Assembly (NCBI GenBank): GCA_039917615.1
Contig: JBDSJD010000017.1
Coordinates: 248,001 to 312,000, forward strand
From: ZC4RG30 sp039917615
Lineage (GTDB): Bacteria; Pseudomonadota; Gammaproteobacteria; Steroidobacterales; Steroidobacteraceae
DNA: 64,000 nucleotides
Direction of reading: 5' to 3'
Positions 1 to 9,342 of this stretch are shown here, piece by piece. The number at the start of each line of letters is the position of its first letter. The stretch's first letter is position 1. The notes beneath the pieces were generated by a model that was not told where the DNA came from, made no database searches, and saw nothing but the letters and a program-made list of their open reading frames with translations. The translations under genes were made by a program, and so were the position numbers.

Positions 1-629
1 ACGCTGCCGGGTGGGTCGGCAAGCACAGTGCGGATCGCCGCACGCTTTGACTTCAGAAACTCCGATGTGCCGGCCAGCGTGCCGCCGGTGCCGCTTGCGC
101 TGACGAATGCATCGACGCGGCCAGCCGTCTGCTCCCAGATCTCCGGCCCCGTAGATTCCACATGGGCGCGACGATTGGCGGTGTTGTCGAATTGGTTGGC
201 CCACACTGCATTGGGCAGTTCCGTGGCCAAACGCCCTGCCTGATGCTGGTATTGCGCCGGGTTGCTGTACGGCACCACCGGTACTTTGCGCACTTCTGCA
301 CCCAGCGCCTCGAGCAACTGGTATTTCTCGGCCGACTGGTTGTCCGGCATCAGCAGGACCAGACGGTAGCCGCGCGCATGGCAGATATGGGCGAGGCCGA
401 CGCCGGTGTTGCCGGCCGTGCCTTCCACCACGGTGCCGCCCGGTCGCAGCGCGCCGCGCGCTTCCGCGTCCAGCACGATGAACTTCGCCGCACGGTCCTT
501 AACCGAACCGCCGGGATTCATGAATTCTGCTTTTGCCAGAATCTCGCAGCCGGTCTCTCGACTCAATCCACCCAGTCGAAGCAGCGGCGTGTTACCCACT
601 GCATCGACAAAATCCTGTCGCACGGTCAT
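1..629 (-). CDS. Cysteine synthase (PLP-dependent, O-acetylserine sulfhydrylase type), 3' end beyond window
   Basis: Only the N-terminal ~209 residues are present; the gene runs off the left edge. The product should make cysteine from O-acetylserine and sulfide in the cytoplasm. The start reads MTVRQDFVDAVGNTPLLRL, the usual opening of fold-type II cysteine synthases. NPGGSVKDRAA carries the expected PLP-binding lysine, TAGNTG is the substrate loop, and a glycine-rich SASGTGGT phosphate-binding loop follows. The ATG at 629 lies one base after the cysG stop codon, so it is the last gene of a cysH-cysG-cysteine synthase run. CysK versus CysM cannot be decided from the visible part. Confidence 0.93.
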   Translation of the reverse strand, partial: MTVRQDFVDAVGNTPLLRLGGLSRETGCEILAKAEFMNPGGSVKDRAAKFIVLDAEARGALRPGGTVVEGTAGNTGVGLAHICHARGYRLVLLMPDNQSAEKYQLLEALGAEVRKVPVVPYSNPAQYQHQAGRLATELPNAVWANQFDNTANRRAHVESTGPEIWEQTAGRVDAFVSASGTGGTLAGTSEFLKSKRAAIRTVLADPPGS

Positions 630-630
630 T

Positions 631-2055
631 TCAATCCCCCGCGCCTGCTGCAGGCAGCGCCTGCGCCGCTGCGCCTGTCATCCAGTCCTTTGCCTGTGCC
701 AGCGCGGCGACTTCGCCCACCACCAGCAAGGTCGGCGATCTTGGCTGCGCTGCAGCCGCCATGGCCGGCAATTGCGCGAGCGTTGACTTCAACACCCGCT
801 CATCAGGCCAGGTGGCGCGCTCCAGCAGTGCCACTGGCTGCGTTGCGGGCAACCCATGCTCGATGAGCTTCGCAACGATATGGTCCAACTGCGCGACGCC
901 CATGTAGAAAACCACGGTGTGTTTTTCCTGCGCCAGCGCTTGCCAGTTGAGGCTCGCACTGTTGGCGCCGGTGGCCGTCACCAGTGTCACCGCCTGCGAG
1001 ATGCCTCGATGCGTGAGCGGGATGCCGGCACTCGCAGCAGCGCCCAGGCTCGCGGTGATGCCGGGCACCACCACTACCGGAATGCCCGCCTCGCGCAGCA
1101 CCTGCAGTTCCTCGCCGCCTCGTCCGAAGATGAACGGATCGCCGCCCTTCACGCGCGCCACGCGCAAACCCCGGCGCGCGTGTTCTAGCAACAGCTGATT
1201 GATGTATTCCTGCGTGTGCTCGTGGTTGCCCGGACTTTTGCCGACATTGATCCTTTCGGCATCGCGACGCGCTCGGCCAAGAATGACTTCCGGCACCAGC
1301 CGGTCGTAGAGCAGCACATCGGCCTGTTGCAGCAATTGTTGCGCGCGCAGGGTCAGCAGATCCGGATCACCGGGCCCGACACCGATCAGATAAACCTCAC
1401 CCAGCTGTGCACCCGCAGCAGCGCGGGCCTGTTCAAGGCTGCGCTCCATGATGGCGTCTGCTGCGGCCACATTGCCCGCTAGCAGGCCGGTGGCCACCGG
1501 GCCATTGAAGAAGCCATCCCAGAACCGCAGGCGTGCGGGCAGCTCCGGCAATGCGGCCTTAACTGCCTCGCGCCACCGGCCTGCGTACTGCGCCAATGAC
1601 CCCAGTCGCTCGGGCAGCAAGGCTTCGATTTGCGTGCGGACCCGGCGCGCCAGCGTGGGCGAACTGCCGGCGGTGCCCACTGCCACTATCAAAGGCGAGC
1701 GATCAATGATCGCCGGGAAGATGAACGCGGAGCGGGCAGCGTCATCCACCACATTGACCAGCACGCTGCGTTCACGTGCAGCGCGGGCCACGGCATCGTT
1801 CACGGCTGCATCGTCGGTGGCCGCGATGACCAGCAGTGCACCTTCCAGCTGACTTGCACTGAAAGGTACCGGCCGATGCTCGATACGCCCGAGTGTGCTG
1901 TACACAACGAGATCGGCACACAACTGCGGCGCCACTACCCGCACGCGTGCATGGGCTTTCAGCAGGTGTTCAATCTTGCGGCAGGCAACGACTCCTCCGC
2001 CCACCACCACCACGAGTCGGTTGCGCACATCGACAAACAGCGGCAGGTAGTCCAT
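631..2055 (-). CDS. cysG: Siroheme synthase CysG (trifunctional)
   Basis: The 474-residue protein has the usual two halves. The N-terminal Rossmann domain (about residues 1-150, motif VVVVGGGVVA at ~15-24) is precorrin-2 dehydrogenase/sirohydrochlorin ferrochelatase. The C-terminal half (from ~220) is uroporphyrinogen-III C-methyltransferase with GVGPGDPDLLTLRA and GRGGEE motifs. It turns uroporphyrinogen III into siroheme, the cofactor of sulfite reductase. The length matches the family (about 460-480). It follows cysH by nine bases and is followed by cysteine synthase after one base, so the three are almost certainly co-transcribed. Its product serves CysI, encoded at 13920-15566. Confidence 0.97.
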   Translation of the reverse strand: MDYLPLFVDVRNRLVVVVGGGVVACRKIEHLLKAHARVRVVAPQLCADLVVYSTLGRIEHRPVPFSASQLEGALLVIAATDDAAVNDAVARAARERSVLVNVVDDAARSAFIFPAIIDRSPLIVAVGTAGSSPTLARRVRTQIEALLPERLGSLAQYAGRWREAVKAALPELPARLRFWDGFFNGPVATGLLAGNVAAADAIMERSLEQARAAAGAQLGEVYLIGVGPGDPDLLTLRAQQLLQQADVLLYDRLVPEVILGRARRDAERINVGKSPGNHEHTQEYINQLLLEHARRGLRVARVKGGDPFIFGRGGEELQVLREAGIPVVVVPGITASLGAAASAGIPLTHRGISQAVTLVTATGANSASLNWQALAQEKHTVVFYMGVAQLDHIVAKLIEHGLPATQPVALLERATWPDERVLKSTLAQLPAMAAAAQPRSPTLLVVGEVAALAQAKDWMTGAAAQALPAAGAGD

Positions 2056-2064
2056 GACCCCGAC

Positions 2065-2805
2065 CTAGCTGCTGGCCACGGTGCCAGTGCGCGGCTGCAG
2101 GCCGCATTCCTTCGAGTCGCTGTTCTCCCACCACCAGCGACCGGAGCGGCTGTCTGCGCCAGGCTCCACTGCACGGGTGCAGGGGGCGCAGCCTATGCTG
2201 GGGTAGCCCTTGTCGTGCAGCGGGTTATACGGAAGCTTGTGCGCGCGGATGTAGGTCCAGATGTCGTCGTTGGTCCACTCCAGAATGGGGCTGATCTTGG
2301 CTAGGCCATTGGCGGTGTCGAAATCCACGGCCTTGGCCTGGGCGCGCGAGGCGGACTGTTCATGCCGCACACCTGTAACCCACGCACCGGCCCCCTGCAC
2401 TGCGCGGCGAAACGGTTCGACTTTTCGCACATGGCAGCAGGCAATGCGCTCAGCCACACCGTTGTAGAAACCGTTGATGCCGTTCTTTGCCACCAGCGCT
2501 TCAAGAGTTGCAGGGTCCGGATAGTAAATGCGGATGCGCCGGTTGTAGCGCCGCTCCAGCCTCTCGATCAGGTTGTAGGTCTCCTCGGGCAGGCGCCCGG
2601 TGTCGAGCGTGAATATCTCGATCTCCGGCACATGCGTCCAGATCAGGTCGGTGAGCACCATCGACTCTGCGCCGAGGCTGTTGGAATACACCACCTTGCC
2701 GTAATCGCGCACTGAGGCGCGAAGCATTTCAACGGTGGCATCGATCCTGGTTTCGTCTGGCATAGGGGTATTCTGGGCAGCGATCTCATAACATTGTGGC
2801 ATCAC
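2065..2805 (-). CDS. cysH: Assimilatory APS-type reductase CysH
   Basis: The 246-residue protein belongs to the PAPS/APS reductase family, which reduces activated sulfate to sulfite with thioredoxin. SNSLGAESMVLTDL is the phosphate-binding region. Two cysteine pairs, in ERIACCHVRK and GCAPCTR, are the ligands of the [4Fe-4S] cluster that marks the APS-using subfamily, so adenylylsulfate is the likely substrate and no CysC would be needed. The C-terminal ECGLQ motif holds the catalytic cysteine. The longest start is GTG at 2805, with ATG at 2802 and another ATG at 2763; none has a strong ribosome site, so the start is uncertain. First gene of the cysH-cysG-cysteine synthase run. Confidence 0.94.
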   Translation of the reverse strand: MMPQCYEIAAQNTPMPDETRIDATVEMLRASVRDYGKVVYSNSLGAESMVLTDLIWTHVPEIEIFTLDTGRLPEETYNLIERLERRYNRRIRIYYPDPATLEALVAKNGINGFYNGVAERIACCHVRKVEPFRRAVQGAGAWVTGVRHEQSASRAQAKAVDFDTANGLAKISPILEWTNDDIWTYIRAHKLPYNPLHDKGYPSIGCAPCTRAVEPGADSRSGRWWWENSDSKECGLQPRTGTVASS

Positions 2806-2904
2806 TAAACCACATTGATCATAAGATCTGTTATCTACCCCGCGCCTGCTCTACGGGGGTGCGCGCGGCCGGCTTAGGTTGCGTCGCCTATGAAGCGGAC
2901 AGTA

Positions 2905-4041
2905 CTACGGGATGCGTGGCAGCCGCAGTTCAAAGCGCGTGACCGATTCGTCCGAGGTGACGCTGATGGTTCCATGGTGCGCATTGGCAATCTCGCGCAC
3001 GACATACAGACCCAGGCCAAGATTTGCGCCAGCCACCTCCGAAGTCGCGCTGGTGTTGTCGTTTTCCGCCCGCACCAGGGGATCAAAAATCCTCGTCAGC
3101 AATGTCGGCGCAATAGGCTTGCCGGCATTTTCAACTGAAAGTACGACCTGCTCCTTGCTGCGTCCGTCAACTTCCACGCGAATGGCGGAATCCGGGTAGC
3201 TATATTTCAGGGCGTTGAAGACCAGATTCGATAGCGCCTGATGCAGGCGTCGGGCATCCCATTGCCCTTCTGTGTCGCCGTTTACCTCGAGTTGCAGCAC
3301 GCGACCCGTGCTGGTGGCATCAATCTCTTTCAAAGTCTCACGGGCAAAATTTGCAAGATGCAGCGGTGCTGGATCGACGGCGAGCACAGCTCCGAGACGA
3401 TTGCGGGTGTATTCCACCAGGTCATCCAGAAGCGCCTTCATTTGGGCAACGCTGCGAATCACCATGGCCGCCGCAGGCGAATTGTCCGGCCGGGCCTTCT
3501 GTAACACAGACGCGCAGCTCGCAATCGTGCTCAACGGCCCGCGCAAGTCATGCCCCAGCATCCCCAGGAAAAGGTCGCGCGTTCTATCCACTTCGACCAA
3601 AAAAACGGTGAGCGATTCGGCTATGGCCTGGTCCACTGCTTCGTTGAAGCGAATCACATCCTCGAGGTCTTCGACACGAACGCTGGTGTCGGCAGCACTC
3701 CACAGGCGCAGCACTGTCGCGCGCAGCGCCCGATACTCCGCGACCATCTGCTCCACGGCAAATCCCTGCCGCTCGCGCTCGCGGGCATGGCTGCGCGAGG
3801 GAACATTCCTGGAATGGGAGGCGGTGGCGCTGTGACCTTCTGACTTTGCCTGGCGTTCGTCGTCGTCCTGCGGACGGTTCATGTCGGCCGCAATTTCCTG
3901 GAGAATCAACTTTCCATGGTCCAGCAACGCGCGCTCGTCCATGCCGGAGGCTGCCGGTTGCTGTTGGCGGGCGAACTGCACCCAGTCGGCCAGGATCGGG
4001 TCGAGATTCGCAGTGATGAATTCGGCAAGGCGCATGCTCAT
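2905..4041 (-). CDS. Sensor histidine kinase with RsbRD-type N-terminal domain
   Basis: The 378-residue protein starts with an alpha-helical segment (about residues 1-140) resembling the RsbRD N-terminal sensor domain. A HisKA dimerisation helix follows, with phospho-acceptor His164 in MLGHDLRGPL. The HATPase domain has an N-box around NLVFNALKYS (272-281) and a glycine-rich lid, GANLGLGLYVV (~345-355). There are no membrane segments, so it is a soluble cytoplasmic kinase. No response regulator gene adjoins it, making it an orphan. The signal it senses cannot be read from the sequence. It lies on the same strand as cysH, with about 100 bases between them that show no clear gene. Confidence 0.88.
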   Translation of the reverse strand: MSMRLAEFITANLDPILADWVQFARQQQPAASGMDERALLDHGKLILQEIAADMNRPQDDDERQAKSEGHSATASHSRNVPSRSHARERERQGFAVEQMVAEYRALRATVLRLWSAADTSVRVEDLEDVIRFNEAVDQAIAESLTVFLVEVDRTRDLFLGMLGHDLRGPLSTIASCASVLQKARPDNSPAAAMVIRSVAQMKALLDDLVEYTRNRLGAVLAVDPAPLHLANFARETLKEIDATSTGRVLQLEVNGDTEGQWDARRLHQALSNLVFNALKYSYPDSAIRVEVDGRSKEQVVLSVENAGKPIAPTLLTRIFDPLVRAENDNTSATSEVAGANLGLGLYVVREIANAHHGTISVTSDESVTRFELRLPRIP

Positions 4042-4165
4042 TCCTGGGTGGGGTCAAGCCACTCCCGAACCGATAAGGTGAGGGCTCTTTGCAGACATGG
4101 ACGGGTGCCAGAGAGCGCCCGCCGGGCCCGGCTCGTCCATCGAACTACCGGGTGGGCACGGCAAT

Positions 4166-6940
4166 TCAGAAATGGTTGAAAGTTGCACCGTAGTGCTTGG
4201 CTGCGCCATCCAGTTCGATTTCGATCCGGTCGAGCACGACCCCGGGATCGAGGGCATGGATCTTCAGCTGATGGGGCCCTGGCTCAAGCAGTTTGAAGGA
4301 CAGCGATTGCACCGCCGTATTGCTCAAGACGTTCTCACGCCACTCATCGCTGCGGCCAATGGTGCCGTAGTCGAACAATTGCAGCGGCCCGCCGTCGAGA
4401 CTGACCGCGATGCGCACACCGACGCCCGGGTATAAGGGCTTGGTGGGCAGAGCCACGAGCTTCGCCTGACCACCCACCACCGAAGTGGTGGCGAAGTTGT
4501 AGATCAGCGGTGCGGACTTGGCGGCATCGCCCAGGTTGAGCGATGGCAGATCCAGCCTTGAGCGAATGACCTTGCCGCGGCTGCCCAAGTCGTCGATGGT
4601 CTCCCATTGCGGATTCGTGGGCGCCGACGCGACTGCAATGGCGATCGCGCGGTACGCCTCCGTCGGCACCGCGCTCTGCGGCAACAGGTTCGTCCGGACG
4701 TTCATCGGACGGCCGCCACACGCCAGCGTGAGATCACCCTTGGCGATTCCGCCGTCATAGGTCACTGTCAGGCGGGTTTCATATCCGTTCGACGCGTTGA
4801 ACGTCCCGGATTCCGCCGACAGCTTCAGGCTCGCGTTGCCCGACTTCGCAGTCCAGGGGAGATCCTTCGGCGCATATCCGAACAGGCTGATGGTTTGTTT
4901 TCCCGGCTTGCCGTTGCGGAATTCCAGGGCGCCACCGCGGGCTAATTGGCCATTGAAGGTATAGGCACACCCGGTTTTGCCCGAGGGGCTCCATGTCGGG
5001 TATTGCGGCGTTTCGAACACGGGCAGCATGCGCGGCGCGTCGTTCATCATGAAGCGCCATTTGCCGTTCAGCATGCTGTTGTAACGCGCCGTGTCCTGGG
5101 CGATGCGATCCTGCGCGGCCTTGGCCTGATCGCTGTACCGATTCGCGCTCGCTCGGCCCTGCTGGGCATACAGCGACGACAAATCCAGGTTCAGGATGCG
5201 CGCATTGAGGTGCGCGGCACTGCGAACCGGGTAAAGCACGATCTGGAAGAAGGCGTCCTGGCGATCGGCGGGCAGAGCGGCCGCGGCTTTTTCGGCGCGA
5301 GACACCAGATCGCCGTAGGCGGCGAGGCGGTTCTGCGCTTCCTCGCCGTCGGACAGGACGTAGGCAGTGGTTCGTGCAGGCGTGGTCGGCTCGGTCTGGC
5401 CCCAGGCCATGAACTCCGGGCGACGCTCAAACGCCAGATCGTAAAAGCGCATCATGATGTCGGCGAGCTCGGGTGCCTGGGCCGCGCCGAACTGCTTAGA
5501 CATGAAGTCCTGCAGATGTTGCCGCGGCGTCTTGGCAAAGGTGTCATGGTCGAACGCCAGATCCATGAGGTACGTGGCCAGATACTCGCTGGGCTTCAGG
5601 TCACCGACGTTGATGATCCATTCGCGCCGCGCGTTCTCTGTCCAGGCTCGGCCCATTTGCTCGCGGATCAGGCCCGGGTGAGTGGTCGAAAGCCAGAGGT
5701 AATCGTGCGGCCGTCCCCAATATGAGATGTGGTAGTAAACTCCCGCACCCCCCGAGCGCTTCTGTTCTTCCGGTGAACTCAGGCGCGTCAAGTATCCGTA
5801 GTTGTCGTCGCTCCACACCAGCATGACGTCGTCCGGCACCTTCAGACCAGCGTTGTAGGTGTCTTCGACCTCCTTGTAGATCGTTATCGCCTGCGGAATC
5901 TCCGTGACGGATTTGCCGGCCAATGTGGTGAGAAGGTTGCGCTGAACCGCGAGGACGTCCTGCGTCACGGCCTTGCGTGCTTCGTCCGTGTCAGCGCCCT
6001 CCATCGGGCCATCGTGGATACCGCGCAACCCCAAGCTGTAAATGCTTTCGTACGGCTTCGCCTCGACGACACGTTCCTGCCAATACTTGACGAGCGAGTC
6101 GCGATTCGTGATGTAGTTGAAGGCGCCGCGGGTCTTTTCATCCCATTCGCGCACGTTGTTGCGCATCATCGGCTCGGCGTGCGACGTTGCGACGACGATG
6201 GCGTAGTCATCGGCGACCTTGGGATTGTCGGGAAACGCGTAGAAAGGCTTGGTCGAATTGTGCATGGCCGGCCAGATGGTATTGGCCTTGAGGCGCCACA
6301 TCAGTTCGAAGATGCGGCCATAGGTCTTGGGGCCGATGTCACCGGTTTCTGGCTCATAGGTCTTGGCTGCCCACGGCTGCAGGCCCCAGTCTTCATCGTT
6401 CAGGAAAAAGCCGCGGTATTGCACCGACGGGGCGGCCGACCGGGCGCTGTCGCCCCTGACGACGATGCGGTCCACCTGTCGCGGCGTCACGTCCGCCCAC
6501 CACTCCCAGGCAGAGATGCCCATTTCGCGGGTCAGGTCGACGACGCCGTAAATCATGCCGCGTCGGTCGGACCCGGCGATCAGGAGGTACGTCTTGCCGT
6601 CGGCAGCGACGGTTGCGCGTTCGTACCGTTCCCACTGGCCCTTCAGTGTTTGCGGCTCAATCCCGGCTTTTCTGGCGAGTTGGGCGATGGCTGGGGATTC
6701 ATAGGTGCCCACGACTATGCAGACGGGACCGCATCCAGCGAGCGTGGTCGAGATGCTCGCGTCGCGTCCGGTGAGGGCCTTCAGGTCGTGCGCAAGGAGG
6801 CCGGCGGCGAGAGCTCCGGTCCTGGTGCCATCGTGCATGACCCCAGCGACGGCGCTCCCGTTCCATAGCGTGACGGTCGGCGGGGTGGCGGCGGAAGCGG
6901 CAAGCGCCAGCGTGAAGATGGTTGCAGCAAGAAGTCTCAT
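4166..6940 (-). CDS. Secreted glycoside hydrolase family 115 (xylan alpha-1,2-glucuronidase)
   Basis: The 924-residue protein has a cleavable signal peptide (about residues 1-18, ending near AASAAT) and matches GH115 along its length. These enzymes remove glucuronic or 4-O-methyl-glucuronic acid side chains from xylan. Conserved stretches I recognise include FFLNDEDWGLQPW, LKANTIWPAMH and ATSHAEPMMRNNV. The C-terminal ~250 residues form the beta-rich extension usual in this family. A good ribosome site (AGGGAGA) precedes the ATG. It stands alone, divergent from hemB: no xylanase, transporter or TonB receptor adjoins it. Family assignment is strong; substrate is inferred from the family. Confidence 0.92.
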   Translation of the reverse strand: MRLLAATIFTLALAASAATPPTVTLWNGSAVAGVMHDGTRTGALAAGLLAHDLKALTGRDASISTTLAGCGPVCIVVGTYESPAIAQLARKAGIEPQTLKGQWERYERATVAADGKTYLLIAGSDRRGMIYGVVDLTREMGISAWEWWADVTPRQVDRIVVRGDSARSAAPSVQYRGFFLNDEDWGLQPWAAKTYEPETGDIGPKTYGRIFELMWRLKANTIWPAMHNSTKPFYAFPDNPKVADDYAIVVATSHAEPMMRNNVREWDEKTRGAFNYITNRDSLVKYWQERVVEAKPYESIYSLGLRGIHDGPMEGADTDEARKAVTQDVLAVQRNLLTTLAGKSVTEIPQAITIYKEVEDTYNAGLKVPDDVMLVWSDDNYGYLTRLSSPEEQKRSGGAGVYYHISYWGRPHDYLWLSTTHPGLIREQMGRAWTENARREWIINVGDLKPSEYLATYLMDLAFDHDTFAKTPRQHLQDFMSKQFGAAQAPELADIMMRFYDLAFERRPEFMAWGQTEPTTPARTTAYVLSDGEEAQNRLAAYGDLVSRAEKAAAALPADRQDAFFQIVLYPVRSAAHLNARILNLDLSSLYAQQGRASANRYSDQAKAAQDRIAQDTARYNSMLNGKWRFMMNDAPRMLPVFETPQYPTWSPSGKTGCAYTFNGQLARGGALEFRNGKPGKQTISLFGYAPKDLPWTAKSGNASLKLSAESGTFNASNGYETRLTVTYDGGIAKGDLTLACGGRPMNVRTNLLPQSAVPTEAYRAIAIAVASAPTNPQWETIDDLGSRGKVIRSRLDLPSLNLGDAAKSAPLIYNFATTSVVGGQAKLVALPTKPLYPGVGVRIAVSLDGGPLQLFDYGTIGRSDEWRENVLSNTAVQSLSFKLLEPGPHQLKIHALDPGVVLDRIEIELDGAAKHYGATFNHF

Positions 6941-7013
6941 CGATGTTCTCCCTCGCGCGCATTGCCGCTTCTCGACATCGAGCGGCGTTGTTCCGGGTCA
7001 CTAATGTAGCGGG

Positions 7014-7040
7014 TTGATCAATTCATGGAAGAATTATGAT
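7014..7040 (+). promoter_or_regulatory. Possible hemB promoter
   Basis: TTGATC (7014-7019) and TATGAT (7035-7040) resemble -35 and -10 boxes, but the 15-base spacer is short. It sits in the divergent gap between the GH115 gene and hemB, about 45 bases before the hemB start. This is a weak call from base pattern only. Confidence 0.25.
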
Positions 7041-7084
7041 GCTGCCATGACATACCGACGCAGCGCAGCAACTTAGAGTATCCC

Positions 7085-8062
7085 ATGAGCCACATCAGCC
7101 TTCGGCGCCTGCGTCAGGACCCCCATGTGCGCGCCCTGACGCGGGGCCCCCGCCCGCACCCCGAACAGTTTATCCAGCCGCTTTTCGTGGTGGAGGGCAT
7201 TCTGCAGCGCGAGACCATTCCGGGGCTAACCGGCGTATATCGGGACACCCCCGCTTCGCTGCTGGCGCAGATCGAATCCGACCTTGACCACGGGGTAGCC
7301 AAGTTCCTGCTGTTTGGCGTGCCGGCAAGCCACGCCACGCGAGACATCGACTGGTCTTTTACGGCCAACCAGATCGCGGCAGTAAAGAAGCGTTTCGGCA
7401 GCAAGGTGTGGCTGGCCGTGGATGTGTGCCTATGTTCGGCTACACCACATGGCCATTGCGGGGTACTCAACGATTCGGCGGATCATCTGGACAATGCCGC
7501 CAGTGTGCGGGAGCTGGCTGCCGCTGCCCTTGCTTATGCCAAGGCGGGCGCCGACTGCGTGGCCCCGAGCGACATGATGGATGGCCGCGTCGCCGCCATC
7601 CGCGCCGCGCTGGACGACAACGGGCTCGAACGCACCGTGCTGATGAGTTATGCGGCAAAATTCCATTCCAGTTTCTATGGGCCGTTCCGCATAGCGGCGG
7701 ACTCCGCGCCCAAGACTGCCAGCGGCCTGACCGATCGCGCCTCATATCAGATCGACCCGTCGCGCGCCGGCGATGCGCTGCTGTCGGTGGAGCGCGATGT
7801 GGCCGAAGGCGCCGACATCCTCATGGTGAAGCCCGGCATGCCCTATCTCGATATTCTGGCGGACCTGTCGCGCCAGTTCCCCCACCCCTGGGCGGTGTAT
7901 GAAGTGAGCGGCGAATACGCCGGCATTGAACTGCTGGCCGATCAGGGCCTGGCAAACCGCATCAATGCCCATCGCGAAGCCTGGACCGGATTCGTACGCG
8001 CAGGCGCGTCAATGATCATCAGCTATGGCGCGCGCCATGCGAAGGAATGGCTGGCGGCATGA
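7085..8062 (+). CDS. hemB: Delta-aminolevulinic acid dehydratase (porphobilinogen synthase)
   Basis: The 325-residue protein condenses two 5-aminolevulinate molecules to porphobilinogen, the second common step of tetrapyrrole synthesis. The two active-site lysines are visible: Lys192 in SYAAKFHSSFYGPFR and Lys249, the Schiff-base lysine, in MVKPGMPYLD. The metal loop DVCLCSATPHGHCGVL keeps three cysteines (115, 117, 125), indicating the zinc-dependent type. The length is typical. The stop codon overlaps the hemL start as ATGA, so the two are translationally coupled. Together with cysG it supplies siroheme as well as heme. Confidence 0.97.
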   Translation: MSHISLRRLRQDPHVRALTRGPRPHPEQFIQPLFVVEGILQRETIPGLTGVYRDTPASLLAQIESDLDHGVAKFLLFGVPASHATRDIDWSFTANQIAAVKKRFGSKVWLAVDVCLCSATPHGHCGVLNDSADHLDNAASVRELAAAALAYAKAGADCVAPSDMMDGRVAAIRAALDDNGLERTVLMSYAAKFHSSFYGPFRIAADSAPKTASGLTDRASYQIDPSRAGDALLSVERDVAEGADILMVKPGMPYLDILADLSRQFPHPWAVYEVSGEYAGIELLADQGLANRINAHREAWTGFVRAGASMIISYGARHAKEWLAA

Positions 8063-9327
8063 GTAGCAGTTCGGATTCGCTGTTCGCGCGCGCGAAGCTG
8101 GTTTCCCCGGGTGGGGTGCATTCACCGGTGCGCGCATTCAAGGGCGTGGGCGGCACACCCCGCTTCATGACAGGTGGCAAAGGCGCGTACCTGCGTGATA
8201 TCGATGGTCGCGAGATTCTCGATTTCTGCATGGCCTTCGGGCCGTTGATCCTGGGACATGGCAACAAGTCTGTGCGCGATGCCGCCGTGGGCGCCATCGA
8301 CGGCGGCTGGAGCCTTGGCACCTGCGAACCCTATTCGTTGGCACTGGCGGAATTTATTACCAGTCGCATTCCCTGGGTGCAGAGCATCCGCTTCGTGAAC
8401 TCCGGCACTGAAGCGGTGATGTCGGCGCTGCGCGTGGCGCGCGGCGCTACCGGCCGCGACCGGATCCTGAAGTTCGATGGCTGCTATCACGGCCACACGG
8501 ATGCGATGCTGATCCGCTCCGGCTCCGGTCTGGCCGAAGCCGCCGAACCGGACAGCGCTGGGCTGAACAAGGCGACGGTGAGCGGCACTCTGGTGGCGCC
8601 ATTGAACGATGAAAGCGCGCTGGAAGCTGTCTTTGCAGCGCATGGTGACGAGATTGCCTGCGCCATCATCGAACCACTGCCCGCCAACTATGGCTTGCTG
8701 CCGCAGCGGCTTGAATACCTGAAGCTGCTTGAAAAGCTGTGCCGCAAGCATGGTGCGCTGTTGATCCTGGACGAAGTGATCAGCGGCTTTCGCGTGGGTT
8801 TCCAGGGGTGCGCGGGGTTGTTCGGCATCGAGCCGGATCTCGTGACCTATGGCAAGGTGATCGGCGGTGGATTTCCTGTGGGCGCCTATGGCGGCAAACG
8901 CCAGTTCATGGAGCTAGTGGCGCCCGCAGGTCCCGTGTATCAGGCGGGAACCCTCTCCGCGAATCCGGTGGCCATGTGCGCGGGCCTTGCCACAGTCGAG
9001 CAACTGGCAGATGGCAGGATGTATGCACAACTCGAAGCGCTGGGTGCCGAGCTTGAGCAGAAGCTTGGCGCGATCCCGGGAGTGACGGTGCAGCGACTGG
9101 GTTCGGTGTTCTGGCCTTATCTTGCTGCCAATGCCGCGCCGCTGCGCAGCCTGGCTGACCTGAAAGCAAAGCCCGCAGCGCCCTTCGGGCCTGTGTTCCA
9201 CAAGCTGCTTGAAGCTGGAATCTACCTGGCTCCCAGCGCGTTTGAGGTGGGATTTCTGTCGGCGGCGCACGACCGCACGCATGTGGAGAAACTGGCGAGG
9301 GAGCTGGCCGCAGCGGTACGCAGCTGA
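8059..9327 (+). CDS. hemL: Glutamate-1-semialdehyde 2,1-aminomutase
   Basis: The 422-residue PLP enzyme makes 5-aminolevulinate from glutamate-1-semialdehyde in the C5 pathway and feeds HemB directly. The PLP lysine is Lys266 in TYGKVIGGGFPVGAYGG; LDEVISGFRV holds the aspartate that contacts the pyridine nitrogen. The ATG at 8059 overlaps the hemB stop (ATGA) and has AAGGA about 12 bases upstream. An in-frame ATG at 8047 would remove that site, so 8059 is preferred. hemA is not in the window. The gene ends at a perfect hairpin facing the convergent small gene. Confidence 0.96.
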   Translation: MSSSSDSLFARAKLVSPGGVHSPVRAFKGVGGTPRFMTGGKGAYLRDIDGREILDFCMAFGPLILGHGNKSVRDAAVGAIDGGWSLGTCEPYSLALAEFITSRIPWVQSIRFVNSGTEAVMSALRVARGATGRDRILKFDGCYHGHTDAMLIRSGSGLAEAAEPDSAGLNKATVSGTLVAPLNDESALEAVFAAHGDEIACAIIEPLPANYGLLPQRLEYLKLLEKLCRKHGALLILDEVISGFRVGFQGCAGLFGIEPDLVTYGKVIGGGFPVGAYGGKRQFMELVAPAGPVYQAGTLSANPVAMCAGLATVEQLADGRMYAQLEALGAELEQKLGAIPGVTVQRLGSVFWPYLAANAAPLRSLADLKAKPAAPFGPVFHKLLEAGIYLAPSAFEVGFLSAAHDRTHVEKLARELAAAVRS

Positions 9328-9342
9328 TCAACAATGATCAGC
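9323..9342. terminator. Hairpin shared by two convergent stop codons
   Basis: GCTGATCA (9323-9330) and TGATCAGC (9335-9342) form a perfect 8-base stem with a four-base loop. It contains the hemL stop codon and, on the other strand, the stop of the 53-residue gene at 9338. No T-run follows on either side, so it is only a candidate bidirectional transcription end. Confidence 0.4.
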
